A stretch of DNA of 61,976 nucleotides from PUPG01 sp041686485 (lineage in GTDB: Bacteria; Bacteroidota; Bacteroidia; Bacteroidales; UBA7960): contig JAWLDT010000007.1 in NCBI GenBank assembly GCA_041686485.1, positions 1 to 61,976 of the forward strand, read 5' to 3'. Below are positions 25,501 to 32,969 of the stretch, piece after piece. A program made the translations under genes and the position numbers. Position 1 is the first letter of the stretch, and every line of letters starts with the position of its first letter. The notes under the pieces were generated by a model. It saw nothing but the letters and a program-made list of their open reading frames with translations, had not been told where the DNA came from and did no database searches.

Positions 25501-25796
25501 ATAAGTTCGAATCCTTCGAACTATTCCAGCGGATGATCCAGAAGATCAACAAAGACATTATTTCTTTCCTTGGTAAAGCCAGACTTCCGGTTAAAGACCC
25601 GGATCAGATACAACGTGGCACCGAGAAGGAGCGAACAGATATGAGTAAGCTTCAGACAGGTCGTAGTGACCTGCCGGGCGGAAAAGGTGCTCAGCAAAAA
25701 GCCCAGCCGGTCAGGGTGGATAAAAAAGTGGGAAGAAATGAACCATGCCCCTGCGGTAGTGGCAAAAAATACAAGCACTGCCACGGTAAGGGCTAA
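22515..25796 (+). CDS. secA: Preprotein translocase ATPase SecA
   Basis: 1093 residues, long for SecA but usual in Bacteroidota, which carry an insertion in the first motor domain. Motor motifs include Walker A GEGKT (ATGEGKTL), DEVDSVLIDDAR and the NMAGRGTDIKLG region. The C terminus ends in the zinc-binding SEC-C motif CPCGSGKKYKHCH that contacts SecB or ribosomes. SecA drives export through SecYEG using ATP. It is monocistronic by appearance, or leads into a thioesterase gene 21 bases downstream. Confidence 0.97.
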   Translation: MFNLLKMFFGSKAERDYREIRDDLENTLQTYEEIKKLDNDQLREKTDEFRRRIADHVSEEQRQIDTLKEYLEEHYDIDVNEKEKIYTQIDQLDDRQNQKTEAMLAELLPEAFSVVKETARRFHDNSVVEVRANDFDRELAASRPSVEIKGDKAHYHNQWMAGGNLITWDMVHYDVQLIGGIHLHKGKITEMATGEGKTLVATLPVYLNALAGKGVHIVTVNDYLAKRDSEWMGKLFEFHGMRVDCIDKHQPHSEERRQAYMADVTYGTNNEFGFDYLRDNMSRNPEELVQRKLNYVIVDEVDSVLIDDARTPLIISGPTPKGEEHEFHDMKPKVEKLYNAQKMLVTNMLAEARKLLLPKEGEPDEKKGGELLLRCHRGLPKNNALIKFLSEPGMKTILQKTENLYMQEQGKHMHLIDDELYFVIEEKNNVIELTDKGIDLITSQSDDPSFFILPDIGSEMAELEKSDLPDEEKQEKKSQRLNDFQVKSQRVHTINQLLKAYTLFEKDTEYVIMDNKIKIVDEQTGRIMEGRRYSDGLHQAIEAKENVKVEAATQTYATITLQNFFRMYRKLSGMTGTAETEAGEFLDIYDLDVVVIPTHRPVIRVDRDDLIYKTKREKFNAIIEEISDLVKNGRPVLVGTTSVDTSELLSRMLKLRSIPHNILNAKHHQREAQIVKEAGQAGMVTIATNMAGRGTDIKLGEGVVEAGGLAIIGSERHESRRVDRQLRGRAGRQGDPGSSQFFVSLEDDLMRVFGSARISSLMDRMGLKEGEVIQHSMISKSIERAQKKVEENNFGIRKRLLEYDDVMNAQREVIYKKRRNALFGERLAVDIANMMYDTCEQMVQEYQETDDYDGFTFELVRTFGLEPPFTKEEFFDQKTSKLTERLYDKAINNYRKKNEQIAESAFPVIKEVYEKASQKYENIAIPITDGMKTMNVIANLKKAYDTNGREVALSIEKGISLTIIDNAWKDHLREMDDLKQSVQGAAYEQKDPLLIYKFESFELFQRMIQKINKDIISFLGKARLPVKDPDQIQRGTEKERTDMSKLQTGRSDLPGGKGAQQKAQPVRVDKKVGRNEPCPCGSGKKYKHCHGKG

Positions 25797-25817
25797 TTGA
25801 TAATAAAAGCTACTACT

Positions 25818-26231
25818 ATGTTTTCATTTGAAACGCAGTTGCGCGTCCGGTACGCCGAAACCGATCAAATGGGTTTTGCCTATTATGGCAACTATCCGCA
25901 GTATTACGAAGTTGGCAGGGCCGAGGCCATGCGTAAAATCGGTATGACATATAGAGAGATGGAAGAAAAAGGGGTTGTTATGCCTATCGTGGATATGCAG
26001 ATCAAATATATCCGTCCGGCGTATTATGATGACTTGTTGACAATTAAAACCCATGTCCCCGACATGCCCGGGTCACGAATGAATTTTCATTATGAGATTT
26101 ACAACCAGGAAGGTACATTGCTAAACAAGGGAGTAACCGTGCTGGCCTTCCTGAATAAATCAACGGGGCGACCATGTCCGGCGCCCGATTGGTTTATCGA
26201 AAAACTGGAAGAAGTGGTTTCCTCCGGGTAA
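25818..26231 (+). CDS. Acyl-CoA thioesterase (YbgC/4HBT hot-dog family)
   Basis: 137 residues from the ATG at 25818; a TTG seven codons upstream is less likely. The 4-hydroxybenzoyl-CoA thioesterase signature YAETDQMGFAYYGNYPQYYE holds the catalytic Asp. Such proteins hydrolyse short or aromatic acyl-CoA esters; the substrate is not clear. It follows secA closely and may be co-transcribed. Confidence 0.88.
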   Translation: MFSFETQLRVRYAETDQMGFAYYGNYPQYYEVGRAEAMRKIGMTYREMEEKGVVMPIVDMQIKYIRPAYYDDLLTIKTHVPDMPGSRMNFHYEIYNQEGTLLNKGVTVLAFLNKSTGRPCPAPDWFIEKLEEVVSSG

Positions 26232-26299
26232 AGGCGGGCTGGTTCTTTGTCATATCGTCAGCTAAATCGGCTCATTTCGATATACAAACATTTGTCGGC

Positions 26300-26329
26300 C
26301 AGCATCTGTTAATGCTGTGAATTTTTTTT
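26300..26329 (+). terminator. Probable intrinsic terminator
   Basis: CAGCAT, a six-base loop and ATGCTG make a six-pair stem, followed after four bases by a run of eight T (26322-26329). It lies between the thioesterase and OsmC genes. Confidence 0.55.
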
Positions 26330-26362
26330 GAAACCTGATATACCATACAAAAAAAGTAACCT

Positions 26363-26755
26363 ATGAAAGAGATGAATATTGTACTTGGTGAAAACCAACG
26401 TGTAGAAGCCCATTACAAAGACCATATTATAAAAACCGATCAACCTGAAGCAGCTGGTGGGGACAACAGCGCTCCATCACCATTTGACCTTTTCCTTGCT
26501 TCCATAGGTGCCTGTGCCGGCTTTTATGTAATGTCTTTTTGCCGGCAACGAAACATCCCAACCGATAAAATCTCCATAATACAGCGTATGCACAAGGATG
26601 GCGGATCAAAGATGATCACCCGTCTGGAGATCGATATTCACTTGCCTGCAGATTTTCCCGAAAAATACAGGGACTCCGTACTGAAAGCAGCAGGTGCCTG
26701 TTCGGTGAAAAAGCATATTGCCCATGCCCCGGAATTCGAGATTAACCTTAAATAA
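26363..26755 (+). CDS. OsmC-family peroxiredoxin-like protein
   Basis: 130 residues with the OsmC fold and its two redox cysteines, Cys51 (IGACAGFY) and Cys113 (GACSVKKH). OsmC/Ohr proteins reduce organic hydroperoxides; members of the YhfA-like branch have less certain roles. It stands alone after a terminator and 60 bases before a CoA-binding protein gene. Confidence 0.88.
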   Translation: MKEMNIVLGENQRVEAHYKDHIIKTDQPEAAGGDNSAPSPFDLFLASIGACAGFYVMSFCRQRNIPTDKISIIQRMHKDGGSKMITRLEIDIHLPADFPEKYRDSVLKAAGACSVKKHIAHAPEFEINLK

Positions 26756-26815
26756 GTCTTACATTGATATGGTGGGTAAGACATATTATCCATCATGCTT
26801 AATTGGTAAAGAACA

Positions 26816-27172
26816 ATGAAAACCCTGGTTATTGGCGCGAGTCCTAATCCCTTACGCTATTCACACAAAGCGATCAAACGCCTTCGTAAACACGATATAC
26901 CGGTTGTAGCCATTGGTAAAAGGGAAACAACCGTAGCAGATGTAGCGGTTATCAAAGATAAACCGGCTATGACCGATATTCATACAGTTACCCTTTATGT
27001 CGGTCCGGATAATCAGGAAGGCTATGAAGATTATATTATATCATTGAAGCCTGAACGCATCATTTTTAACCCCGGCACCTATAACCGCCGTCTTGACGAA
27101 AAAGCCGAAAAAGCCGGTATTGAAACAGTGGAAGATTGCACCCTGATCATGCTTGACTCAGGGTTTTATTAA
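26816..27172 (+). CDS. CoA-binding (Rossmann-fold) protein
   Basis: 118 residues of the CoA-binding domain type related to the succinyl-CoA synthetase alpha N-terminal fold: TLVIGASPNPLRYSHKA at the start, KPERIIFNPGTYN near the end. YccU-like stand-alone proteins of this kind have no established reaction. It precedes the PLP lyase gene by 38 bases. Confidence 0.82.
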   Translation: MKTLVIGASPNPLRYSHKAIKRLRKHDIPVVAIGKRETTVADVAVIKDKPAMTDIHTVTLYVGPDNQEGYEDYIISLKPERIIFNPGTYNRRLDEKAEKAGIETVEDCTLIMLDSGFY

Positions 27173-27210
27173 TAATTATTCAATTCTAATCATCAAAAAA
27201 TTCTATATTA

Positions 27211-28389
27211 ATGGATACACATGATTTGGGTTTTGACTCCAAGTTGATTCATGCGGGCATGTTTGAAGACCAATTTGGAAGTGCGACCGTACCAATTTAT
27301 CAAACCAGTACATTCAAATTTAAAAACGCTGATCACGGTGCAGCATGTTTTTCCGGTGAGGAGGACGGCTACATTTATACCCGGATCAATAATCCCACGA
27401 TCGATTCGCTCGAGAAGCTGGTAGCGGAACTTGAAGATGGTTACCGTGGTATTGCGACCAGCTCTGGCATGGGAGCTGTGAACACCATTTACAGTGCTTT
27501 GTTAAAACAAGGTGATCATATGGTTAGTACAGCTGCGGTCTATGGCCCCTCAAGGATAATCATGGAGAAGCATTACAGCAAATACGGGATTGAATCATCT
27601 TATGTGGATACAAGTAATCCACAGAACATTCGGGATGCCATAAAACCCAACACACGTGTTCTTTATATTGAAACCCCTTCGAATCCGACGATGGCCATAA
27701 CAGACCTTGAAGCATCTGTAAGGATCGCCAAAGAACATAATTTGATCACGGTTATTGACAATACGTTTTGTAGTCCTTACCTCCAGAAGCCTTTGGATTT
27801 CGGTTTTGACATTGTGTTTCATTCAATCACCAAATATTTAAATGGCCATGCCGATATTGTCGGTGGTATTATAGTGACCAAAGACAAAGAGATCGATGAC
27901 ATGGTTCGTCCGATGATGGTTTCATTGGGCTGCAATATGGATCCGCATCAGGCATTCATGGTTATCCGTGGACTGAAAACCCTGTCAGTCCGTATAGAGC
28001 GTGCTCAGGAGAATGCGATAAAAGTAGCCCGTTTCCTTGAAGAACATCCTGAAGTAGACTGGGTAAATTATCCCGGATTGCCTTCTCATGCACAATATGA
28101 GCTGGCCGGAAAACAGATGAACGGCCCGGGTGCTATGCTCAGTTTTGGTCTGAAGGAAGGGCTTCCGGGTGGAAAGAAGTTGATGAATAATGTCAAATTG
28201 TGTATCCTTGCCGTGTCCCTGGGTGGCGTGGAAACGCTTATACAACATCCGGCATCCATGACCCACTCCAAGGTGGACAAACAGGCCAGGGAGCTTTCTG
28301 GTATTACCGATGGACTTGTCAGGCTTTCTGTGGGTATTGAGGATGCCGAAGATATTATTAATGACCTGAAGCAGGCTTTGGATAAATAG
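27211..28389 (+). CDS. Cys/Met-metabolism PLP enzyme, methionine gamma-lyase-like
   Basis: 392 residues, closest by eye to methionine gamma-lyase: VPIYQTSTF, YTRINNPT (PLP phosphate contact), catalytic Lys208 in SITKYLNGHADIVGG, and SLGGVETLIQHPASMTH near the C terminus. Methionine gamma-lyase splits methionine to methanethiol, ammonia and 2-oxobutyrate. The active-site Cys that follows the YG dipeptide in the Pseudomonas enzyme (Cys116) is Pro113 here, so cystathionine gamma-lyase or O-acetylhomoserine activity cannot be ruled out. Confidence 0.85.
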   Translation: MDTHDLGFDSKLIHAGMFEDQFGSATVPIYQTSTFKFKNADHGAACFSGEEDGYIYTRINNPTIDSLEKLVAELEDGYRGIATSSGMGAVNTIYSALLKQGDHMVSTAAVYGPSRIIMEKHYSKYGIESSYVDTSNPQNIRDAIKPNTRVLYIETPSNPTMAITDLEASVRIAKEHNLITVIDNTFCSPYLQKPLDFGFDIVFHSITKYLNGHADIVGGIIVTKDKEIDDMVRPMMVSLGCNMDPHQAFMVIRGLKTLSVRIERAQENAIKVARFLEEHPEVDWVNYPGLPSHAQYELAGKQMNGPGAMLSFGLKEGLPGGKKLMNNVKLCILAVSLGGVETLIQHPASMTHSKVDKQARELSGITDGLVRLSVGIEDAEDIINDLKQALDK

Positions 28390-28484
28390 TCTTGTCATGA
28401 ATCAACATGTTTTTATGGCAGCCACTTAAGGAAGTACATCTTTTATAAAAAGGCAAATTCTATGTGTAGCCCAAAAATTATTTC

Positions 28485-28492
28485 TAAATTTG
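28485..28492 (+). promoter_or_regulatory. -7 element of the DUF349 gene
   Basis: TAAATTTG is a perfect TAnnTTTG match, giving a leader of about 130 bases before the ATG at 28629. A perfect seven-pair hairpin ACACCTT-GAG-AAGGTGT (28553-28569) followed by TTT sits inside this leader. Confidence 0.5.
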
Positions 28493-28628
28493 TGGGGCTT
28501 TGAAAGTCTCACATTGATGCAATCAATCACCGTTGCCAACAGGCAGGTAATCACACCTTGAGAAGGTGTTTTAAACGCAGATTTGCTACAAAACTTTAAT
28601 TAGTAACCTTTTAACTATTCTTTTTTCG

Positions 28629-30995
28629 ATGGAAAACAGGGAACATCTGGACCCCAATGCGGAAAACATACAGTCAGCTGTTGGGGAAGAGCGTCTGGCA
28701 GATGAAAATGCCGAAACACAAACAAATCAAACTGAAAATCAGGGAAACAATGTAACAGAGGATCCGGCAAAAGAAGATGCGGAAGCTGCTGGCCAACAGG
28801 AACAGCAAGAACAGCCTGAAGATAAGGGCGCGGTTCATGAAGAAGCTGAGCAACAAGCGGAAGCCAATGATCCTTCTGAAACAGAACCTGATCAGCAACC
28901 CGAAGCTACCACGTCATCAAAGGCAGAAGCTGAAACACCACCTGAGGATCAAACCCGGNNNNNNNNNNNNNNNNNNNNNNNNNNNNNNNNNNNNNNNNNN
29001 NNNNNNNNNNNNNNNNNNNNNNNNNNNNNNNNNNNNNNNNNNNNNNNNNNNNNNNNNNAAGCTGAAGCGCAAAGCGTTGAATCAGCGAGTAGAACTGATA
29101 CGGAATCTGAGGATGTGGTTTCATCTGAACCACCTGCTGAAGATATATCCGGCGATCAGGGATCAACAGTTACAAAAGCTTCACAAGGTGGCGCCGGTTC
29201 AGATGATGATCAGGCCGGGGAGCAAGATGAGCAACAAGGTCAGGACCAGCAGGAAGAAGACAATGATACGCTGGCGGAAAAATATAACGCCATGGGCCGT
29301 GAGGAGTTGGTCAGTACCATTGAAGAGCTTGTGCAGAATGACAATGTAAGGCATATCAGACGCCATATCGGCCTTATAAAACTGGCTTACCGGAAGCATT
29401 TAAGGGATGAGAATATGGCTTCCTATGAGCAACAGCTTGGGGTTGAAACTGAGGGAGAGGGGAAAGAGAAAAGCGCAGAAGATTCGCTCACTGAACGTTT
29501 TGATGCTGCGTTTAACGAATATAAGAAGAAAAAAGCCGCATTTGATAAAGCGCTTGAACAGCAGATGCAGGATAATTTGAAAGCCAAGGAAGATATCCTT
29601 GAAGAACTGCGTCAGCTGATCGAATCCGATGAAGAACTGAAAAAAACCTACGATCAGTTTCACGACTTGCAGGAGCGATGGAGAGAGGTTGGTCCGGTAC
29701 CAAGAGGAGCCAAAAACACCCTCTGGAATAATTATCACTTCCTGGTAGAGAAGTTCTTTGACAAGGTCAATATCAATAAAGAGCTAAAAGACCTTGATCT
29801 GAAGAAAAACCTTGAAACAAAAACCGAGCTTTGTGAAAAAGCGGAAGAGTTATTGCTGGAAACCTCAGTTGCCAAGTCATTTCAGCAGTTGCAAAAGCTT
29901 CATGAAGCCTGGAAGGAAACCGGTCCTGTACCCAAAGACAAAAAAGATGAACTCTGGGATCGTTTTAAAGCCACTACTGACAAGCTTAACAAGTACCGTC
30001 AGGAGCATTATGAAAAACTCCGGGAGGAACAAAACAAAAATTATGCTGCCAAACTGGTTTTGTGCGAAAAAGCGGAAGAGCTTATAAACAGACTGCCTGA
30101 AACACCCAAACAGTGGCAGGAACGTACAGATCAGATCAATGAATTGTTCAAGGTGTGGAAAACCATTGGTTTTACACCTAAGAAGGTCAACAATGAGGTC
30201 TGGAACAGATTCCGGGGATCATTGGATACGTTCTTTAACAGCAAAAAGGAATTTTTTAAGAAATATAAGGATCGGCAAAAAGAAAATTATAACCAGAAGC
30301 TGAACCTTTGTTTGCAGGCAGAAGCCCTGCAGGATAGTGAAGACTGGAAAAACACCACAGAGGCGTTGATCAACCTGCAGAAAGAATGGAAAAATATCGG
30401 GCCTGTTCCATCTAAATTTTCCGATAAAATATGGAAGCGCTTTCGCAAGGCCTGTGACCACTTTTTTAACAGGAAATCGGAATATTTTGCCAACATCGGA
30501 CAGCAGCAGGAGGAAAACCTGCAGAAAAAACTTGACCTGATAGCGAAAATCAACAATTTCGACTATTCGGATGATAATAAAGAAAACCTCAACATCCTGA
30601 AAGATTTTCAGCGTCAATGGATGGAGATTGGCCACGTTCCGATTAAGCAGAAAGACAAGGTCCAGATGGAGTTTCGAAAGGCCATCGATAACCAGTTTGA
30701 ACGGTTAAATATCAATAAAAAAGCCAAAAATACGTTGTCATTCCGTAACAAGGTTGAAAATATCAAACAAGCCCCGAATGCAGATACGATTATCCAGAAA
30801 GAGCGTAACATGGTGGCAAATAAGATAAAGTCCCTGGAATCAGATATTCAGGTTCTTGAAAACAATATCGGATTTTTTGCTTCCTCCAAGAAAGCTGAAG
30901 TGTTAAAAGCGGAATTTGAAGAAAAGATTGAGAAGGCGCGAAATGAAATTGCTGTCTTGCGCGAAAAAATGAAGATTCTCAGAGAATCCTCATAG
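28629..30995 (+). CDS. DUF349-repeat protein with long acidic N terminus
   Basis: 788 residues as written, including 34 unknown ones over a 100-N gap. Residues 1-220 are low complexity, rich in Glu, Gln, Ala and Asp. From about 230 on the protein is helical and charged, with five DUF349 repeats recognisable by a W-x-E/x-[IV]-G-x-V/T-P signature (WREVGPVP, WKETGPVP, WKTIGFTP, WKNIGPVP, WMEIGHVP) about 75 residues apart. The C terminus is a coiled coil. DUF349 proteins are widespread in Bacteroidota and the function is not settled. The reading frame is the same on both sides of the gap, but the true gap length is unknown, so the protein length is approximate. Confidence 0.88.
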   Translation: MENREHLDPNAENIQSAVGEERLADENAETQTNQTENQGNNVTEDPAKEDAEAAGQQEQQEQPEDKGAVHEEAEQQAEANDPSETEPDQQPEATTSSKAEAETPPEDQTRXXXXXXXXXXXXXXXXXXXXXXXXXXXXXXXXXXAEAQSVESASRTDTESEDVVSSEPPAEDISGDQGSTVTKASQGGAGSDDDQAGEQDEQQGQDQQEEDNDTLAEKYNAMGREELVSTIEELVQNDNVRHIRRHIGLIKLAYRKHLRDENMASYEQQLGVETEGEGKEKSAEDSLTERFDAAFNEYKKKKAAFDKALEQQMQDNLKAKEDILEELRQLIESDEELKKTYDQFHDLQERWREVGPVPRGAKNTLWNNYHFLVEKFFDKVNINKELKDLDLKKNLETKTELCEKAEELLLETSVAKSFQQLQKLHEAWKETGPVPKDKKDELWDRFKATTDKLNKYRQEHYEKLREEQNKNYAAKLVLCEKAEELINRLPETPKQWQERTDQINELFKVWKTIGFTPKKVNNEVWNRFRGSLDTFFNSKKEFFKKYKDRQKENYNQKLNLCLQAEALQDSEDWKNTTEALINLQKEWKNIGPVPSKFSDKIWKRFRKACDHFFNRKSEYFANIGQQQEENLQKKLDLIAKINNFDYSDDNKENLNILKDFQRQWMEIGHVPIKQKDKVQMEFRKAIDNQFERLNINKKAKNTLSFRNKVENIKQAPNADTIIQKERNMVANKIKSLESDIQVLENNIGFFASSKKAEVLKAEFEEKIEKARNEIAVLREKMKILRESS
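28959..29058. other. Assembly gap of 100 N in the DUF349 gene
   Basis: Exactly 100 N, a placeholder size, inside the low-complexity Glu/Ala/Pro-rich coding region. A repeat in the missing stretch is the likely reason the assembly broke here. Confidence 0.95.
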
Positions 30996-31054
30996 GTTCT
31001 CTATAGCTCGTTCTTGTTTGGTATTATCGGCAAATAACATTAAACAGGTAGTCT

Positions 31055-31705
31055 ATGAAAAAAGTCGCATTGATTACAGTGGCTGTCTTTATCATGAGCA
31101 TTAGCCATCTGTACAGCTCCGGTATCGATATAGGTTTACGTGGTGGCCTGAACTTCGCTTCTGTCCCATCAGCTGTTGAACTTCAAAATATTACGGACCA
31201 GAACCTTACACTGGAAGCCTTGCCCGATTCTTACACGGGGTACCATCTTGGGGGGATTGCAAACCTGTCCCTCGGTGGTTTGCATGTCCGACCCGAGTTG
31301 CTGTTTACCCAAACTGGTCAGGAAATGCGGGTAACAGAGCCAATAACCGGAAATAGCGGATATATAGAGGATTATATAACACAGGAATTCAGTCACCTTA
31401 CTATGCCGGTGACCGTTGGTTGGTCATTTGGACCCCTTCGCCTCGGGATCGGACCGGTTGGCTCTGTATTACTTAACGAGACCGAGGGAAGTCTGGAGGA
31501 GTATGATATCAATTTTGATTATAACGATGTGGCAATCGGCTATCAGCTCATGGCCGGAATCAGGTTTGGTGACCTGCTGATCGACTTTAAATATGAAGGC
31601 AGGTTCAATGACCTGGGAGAAGGTGTTACCGTCGGCGGCCAGGAATTTGATTTTGATACCCGCCCCAGCCAGTATATTCTCTCATTGGGGTTATTGATTA
31701 TGTAA
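31055..31705 (+). CDS. PorT-family outer-membrane beta-barrel protein
   Basis: 216 residues with a signal peptide (residues 1-22) followed by IGLRGGLNFA, a usual start of the PorT/OmpW-like eight-strand barrels of Bacteroidota, and alternating hydrophobic strands up to the end (QYILSLGLLIM). No specific function can be given. It is convergent with the permease gene, with 12 bases between the stops. Confidence 0.85.
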   Translation: MKKVALITVAVFIMSISHLYSSGIDIGLRGGLNFASVPSAVELQNITDQNLTLEALPDSYTGYHLGGIANLSLGGLHVRPELLFTQTGQEMRVTEPITGNSGYIEDYITQEFSHLTMPVTVGWSFGPLRLGIGPVGSVLLNETEGSLEEYDINFDYNDVAIGYQLMAGIRFGDLLIDFKYEGRFNDLGEGVTVGGQEFDFDTRPSQYILSLGLLIM

Positions 31706-31717
31706 AAAACACCACTG

Positions 31718-32938
31718 TTAGCGAAAAAGCATTGCCTTCACCGGTGAAATACGGGCAATCATATAGGAGGGAAGGATCAGCATGGCAATTGACAGTACAA
31801 ATGTACCAGCATTAAGCAGGAGGATATGACCAAGCCGGATGTTAACCGGTACTTCCGACACATAGTAAGATTCCGGCGACAGGGTTATCAGTCCGAAATA
31901 GGCCTGAAGTCCAATCAAAACCAAACCGGCAAGATTTCCCCAAAGCAGGCCTCTTGAGATAAGTATGCCGGCGTGATAAAGGAATATTTTACGCATCAGG
32001 CCGTTTGAACTGCCTAAAGCCTTGAGTATACCTATGGCATTTGTTTTATCAAGGACAGTGATCAACAGGGTGGTGATCATATTGATGCCGGCTACCAGAA
32101 TCATCAGGACAATAATGACATACACGTTCATGTCAAGCAGAGCAAGCCAGTCAAAAATCTGTGGATAGAGATCCCTGATGCTTTGTGCAGTAAGATGGTA
32201 GGGTAGAATATCATAAATGGCATTCGTTGTTTCTGGTATATCATCATAATCTGATACCAGTACTTCAAAACCGCCAATCTGGTCCTCGCTCCAGTCATTG
32301 AGCCGCTGTATGTGGCGGATGTCACTTATCACAAACATTTTATCCAGTTCTTCCAGACCGGTATCATAAATGCCTGCGATCGTCATGCGCCTGATCCTGG
32401 GCGGATCCTGGATAAAGTACATAAACAGGTCATCTCCTGTTTGCAACTGAAGCCTGTTGGCAATATACCGGGAAATAATGGTTTCGTCAGAGCGAATGGT
32501 ATCGTGAATAGTCATTCTGCTGCCGTCCACCAACCTGTCCTCAAAAAAAGTCCAGTCAAAATCAGGGCCGATTCCTTTCAGAATGATACCGTGAATATCT
32601 TCATCCGTTTTGATGATGCCCGGTTTGGTGGCAAAAGGCTGGATGTGCTCAACACCCTTTATTTTTTGGGCAGCCGGCAGAAAATCCTGGTTGCTGTTGA
32701 TGGGTTGGGGCTCATAGGAGATGTTATAGTCCAACCGGGTGATCTGGATGTGGGAGCCGAAACCAATCACTTTGCCCCGGATTTCTTCCTGAAATCCGGT
32801 AACCACAGCCATGGATATAATCATCACAGCCAGGCCGAGGGCAATGCTCAGAATACCGATCTTTTTGATCAGGGATGTGAAACCTTTGCCGGTTTCGGCG
32901 TCGCCCATTCGCCTGGCTATGAATAAGGGGGTATTCAA
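31718..32938 (-). CDS. ABC transporter permease of the LolC/LolE (FtsX) type
   Basis: 406 residues with the layout of lipoprotein-releasing permeases: one N-terminal membrane helix (about 25-50), a periplasmic MacB-like domain (about 50-260) and three C-terminal helices. It probably moves lipoproteins from the inner membrane towards the outer membrane together with a LolD-type ATPase not seen here. It is 31 bases after clpB in the same direction. Confidence 0.88.
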   Translation of the reverse strand: MNTPLFIARRMGDAETGKGFTSLIKKIGILSIALGLAVMIISMAVVTGFQEEIRGKVIGFGSHIQITRLDYNISYEPQPINSNQDFLPAAQKIKGVEHIQPFATKPGIIKTDEDIHGIILKGIGPDFDWTFFEDRLVDGSRMTIHDTIRSDETIISRYIANRLQLQTGDDLFMYFIQDPPRIRRMTIAGIYDTGLEELDKMFVISDIRHIQRLNDWSEDQIGGFEVLVSDYDDIPETTNAIYDILPYHLTAQSIRDLYPQIFDWLALLDMNVYVIIVLMILVAGINMITTLLITVLDKTNAIGILKALGSSNGLMRKIFLYHAGILISRGLLWGNLAGLVLIGLQAYFGLITLSPESYYVSEVPVNIRLGHILLLNAGTFVLSIAMLILPSYMIARISPVKAMLFR

Positions 32939-32969
32939 TGGTTTGGAATTTTTTCCAAAATTACCATTT

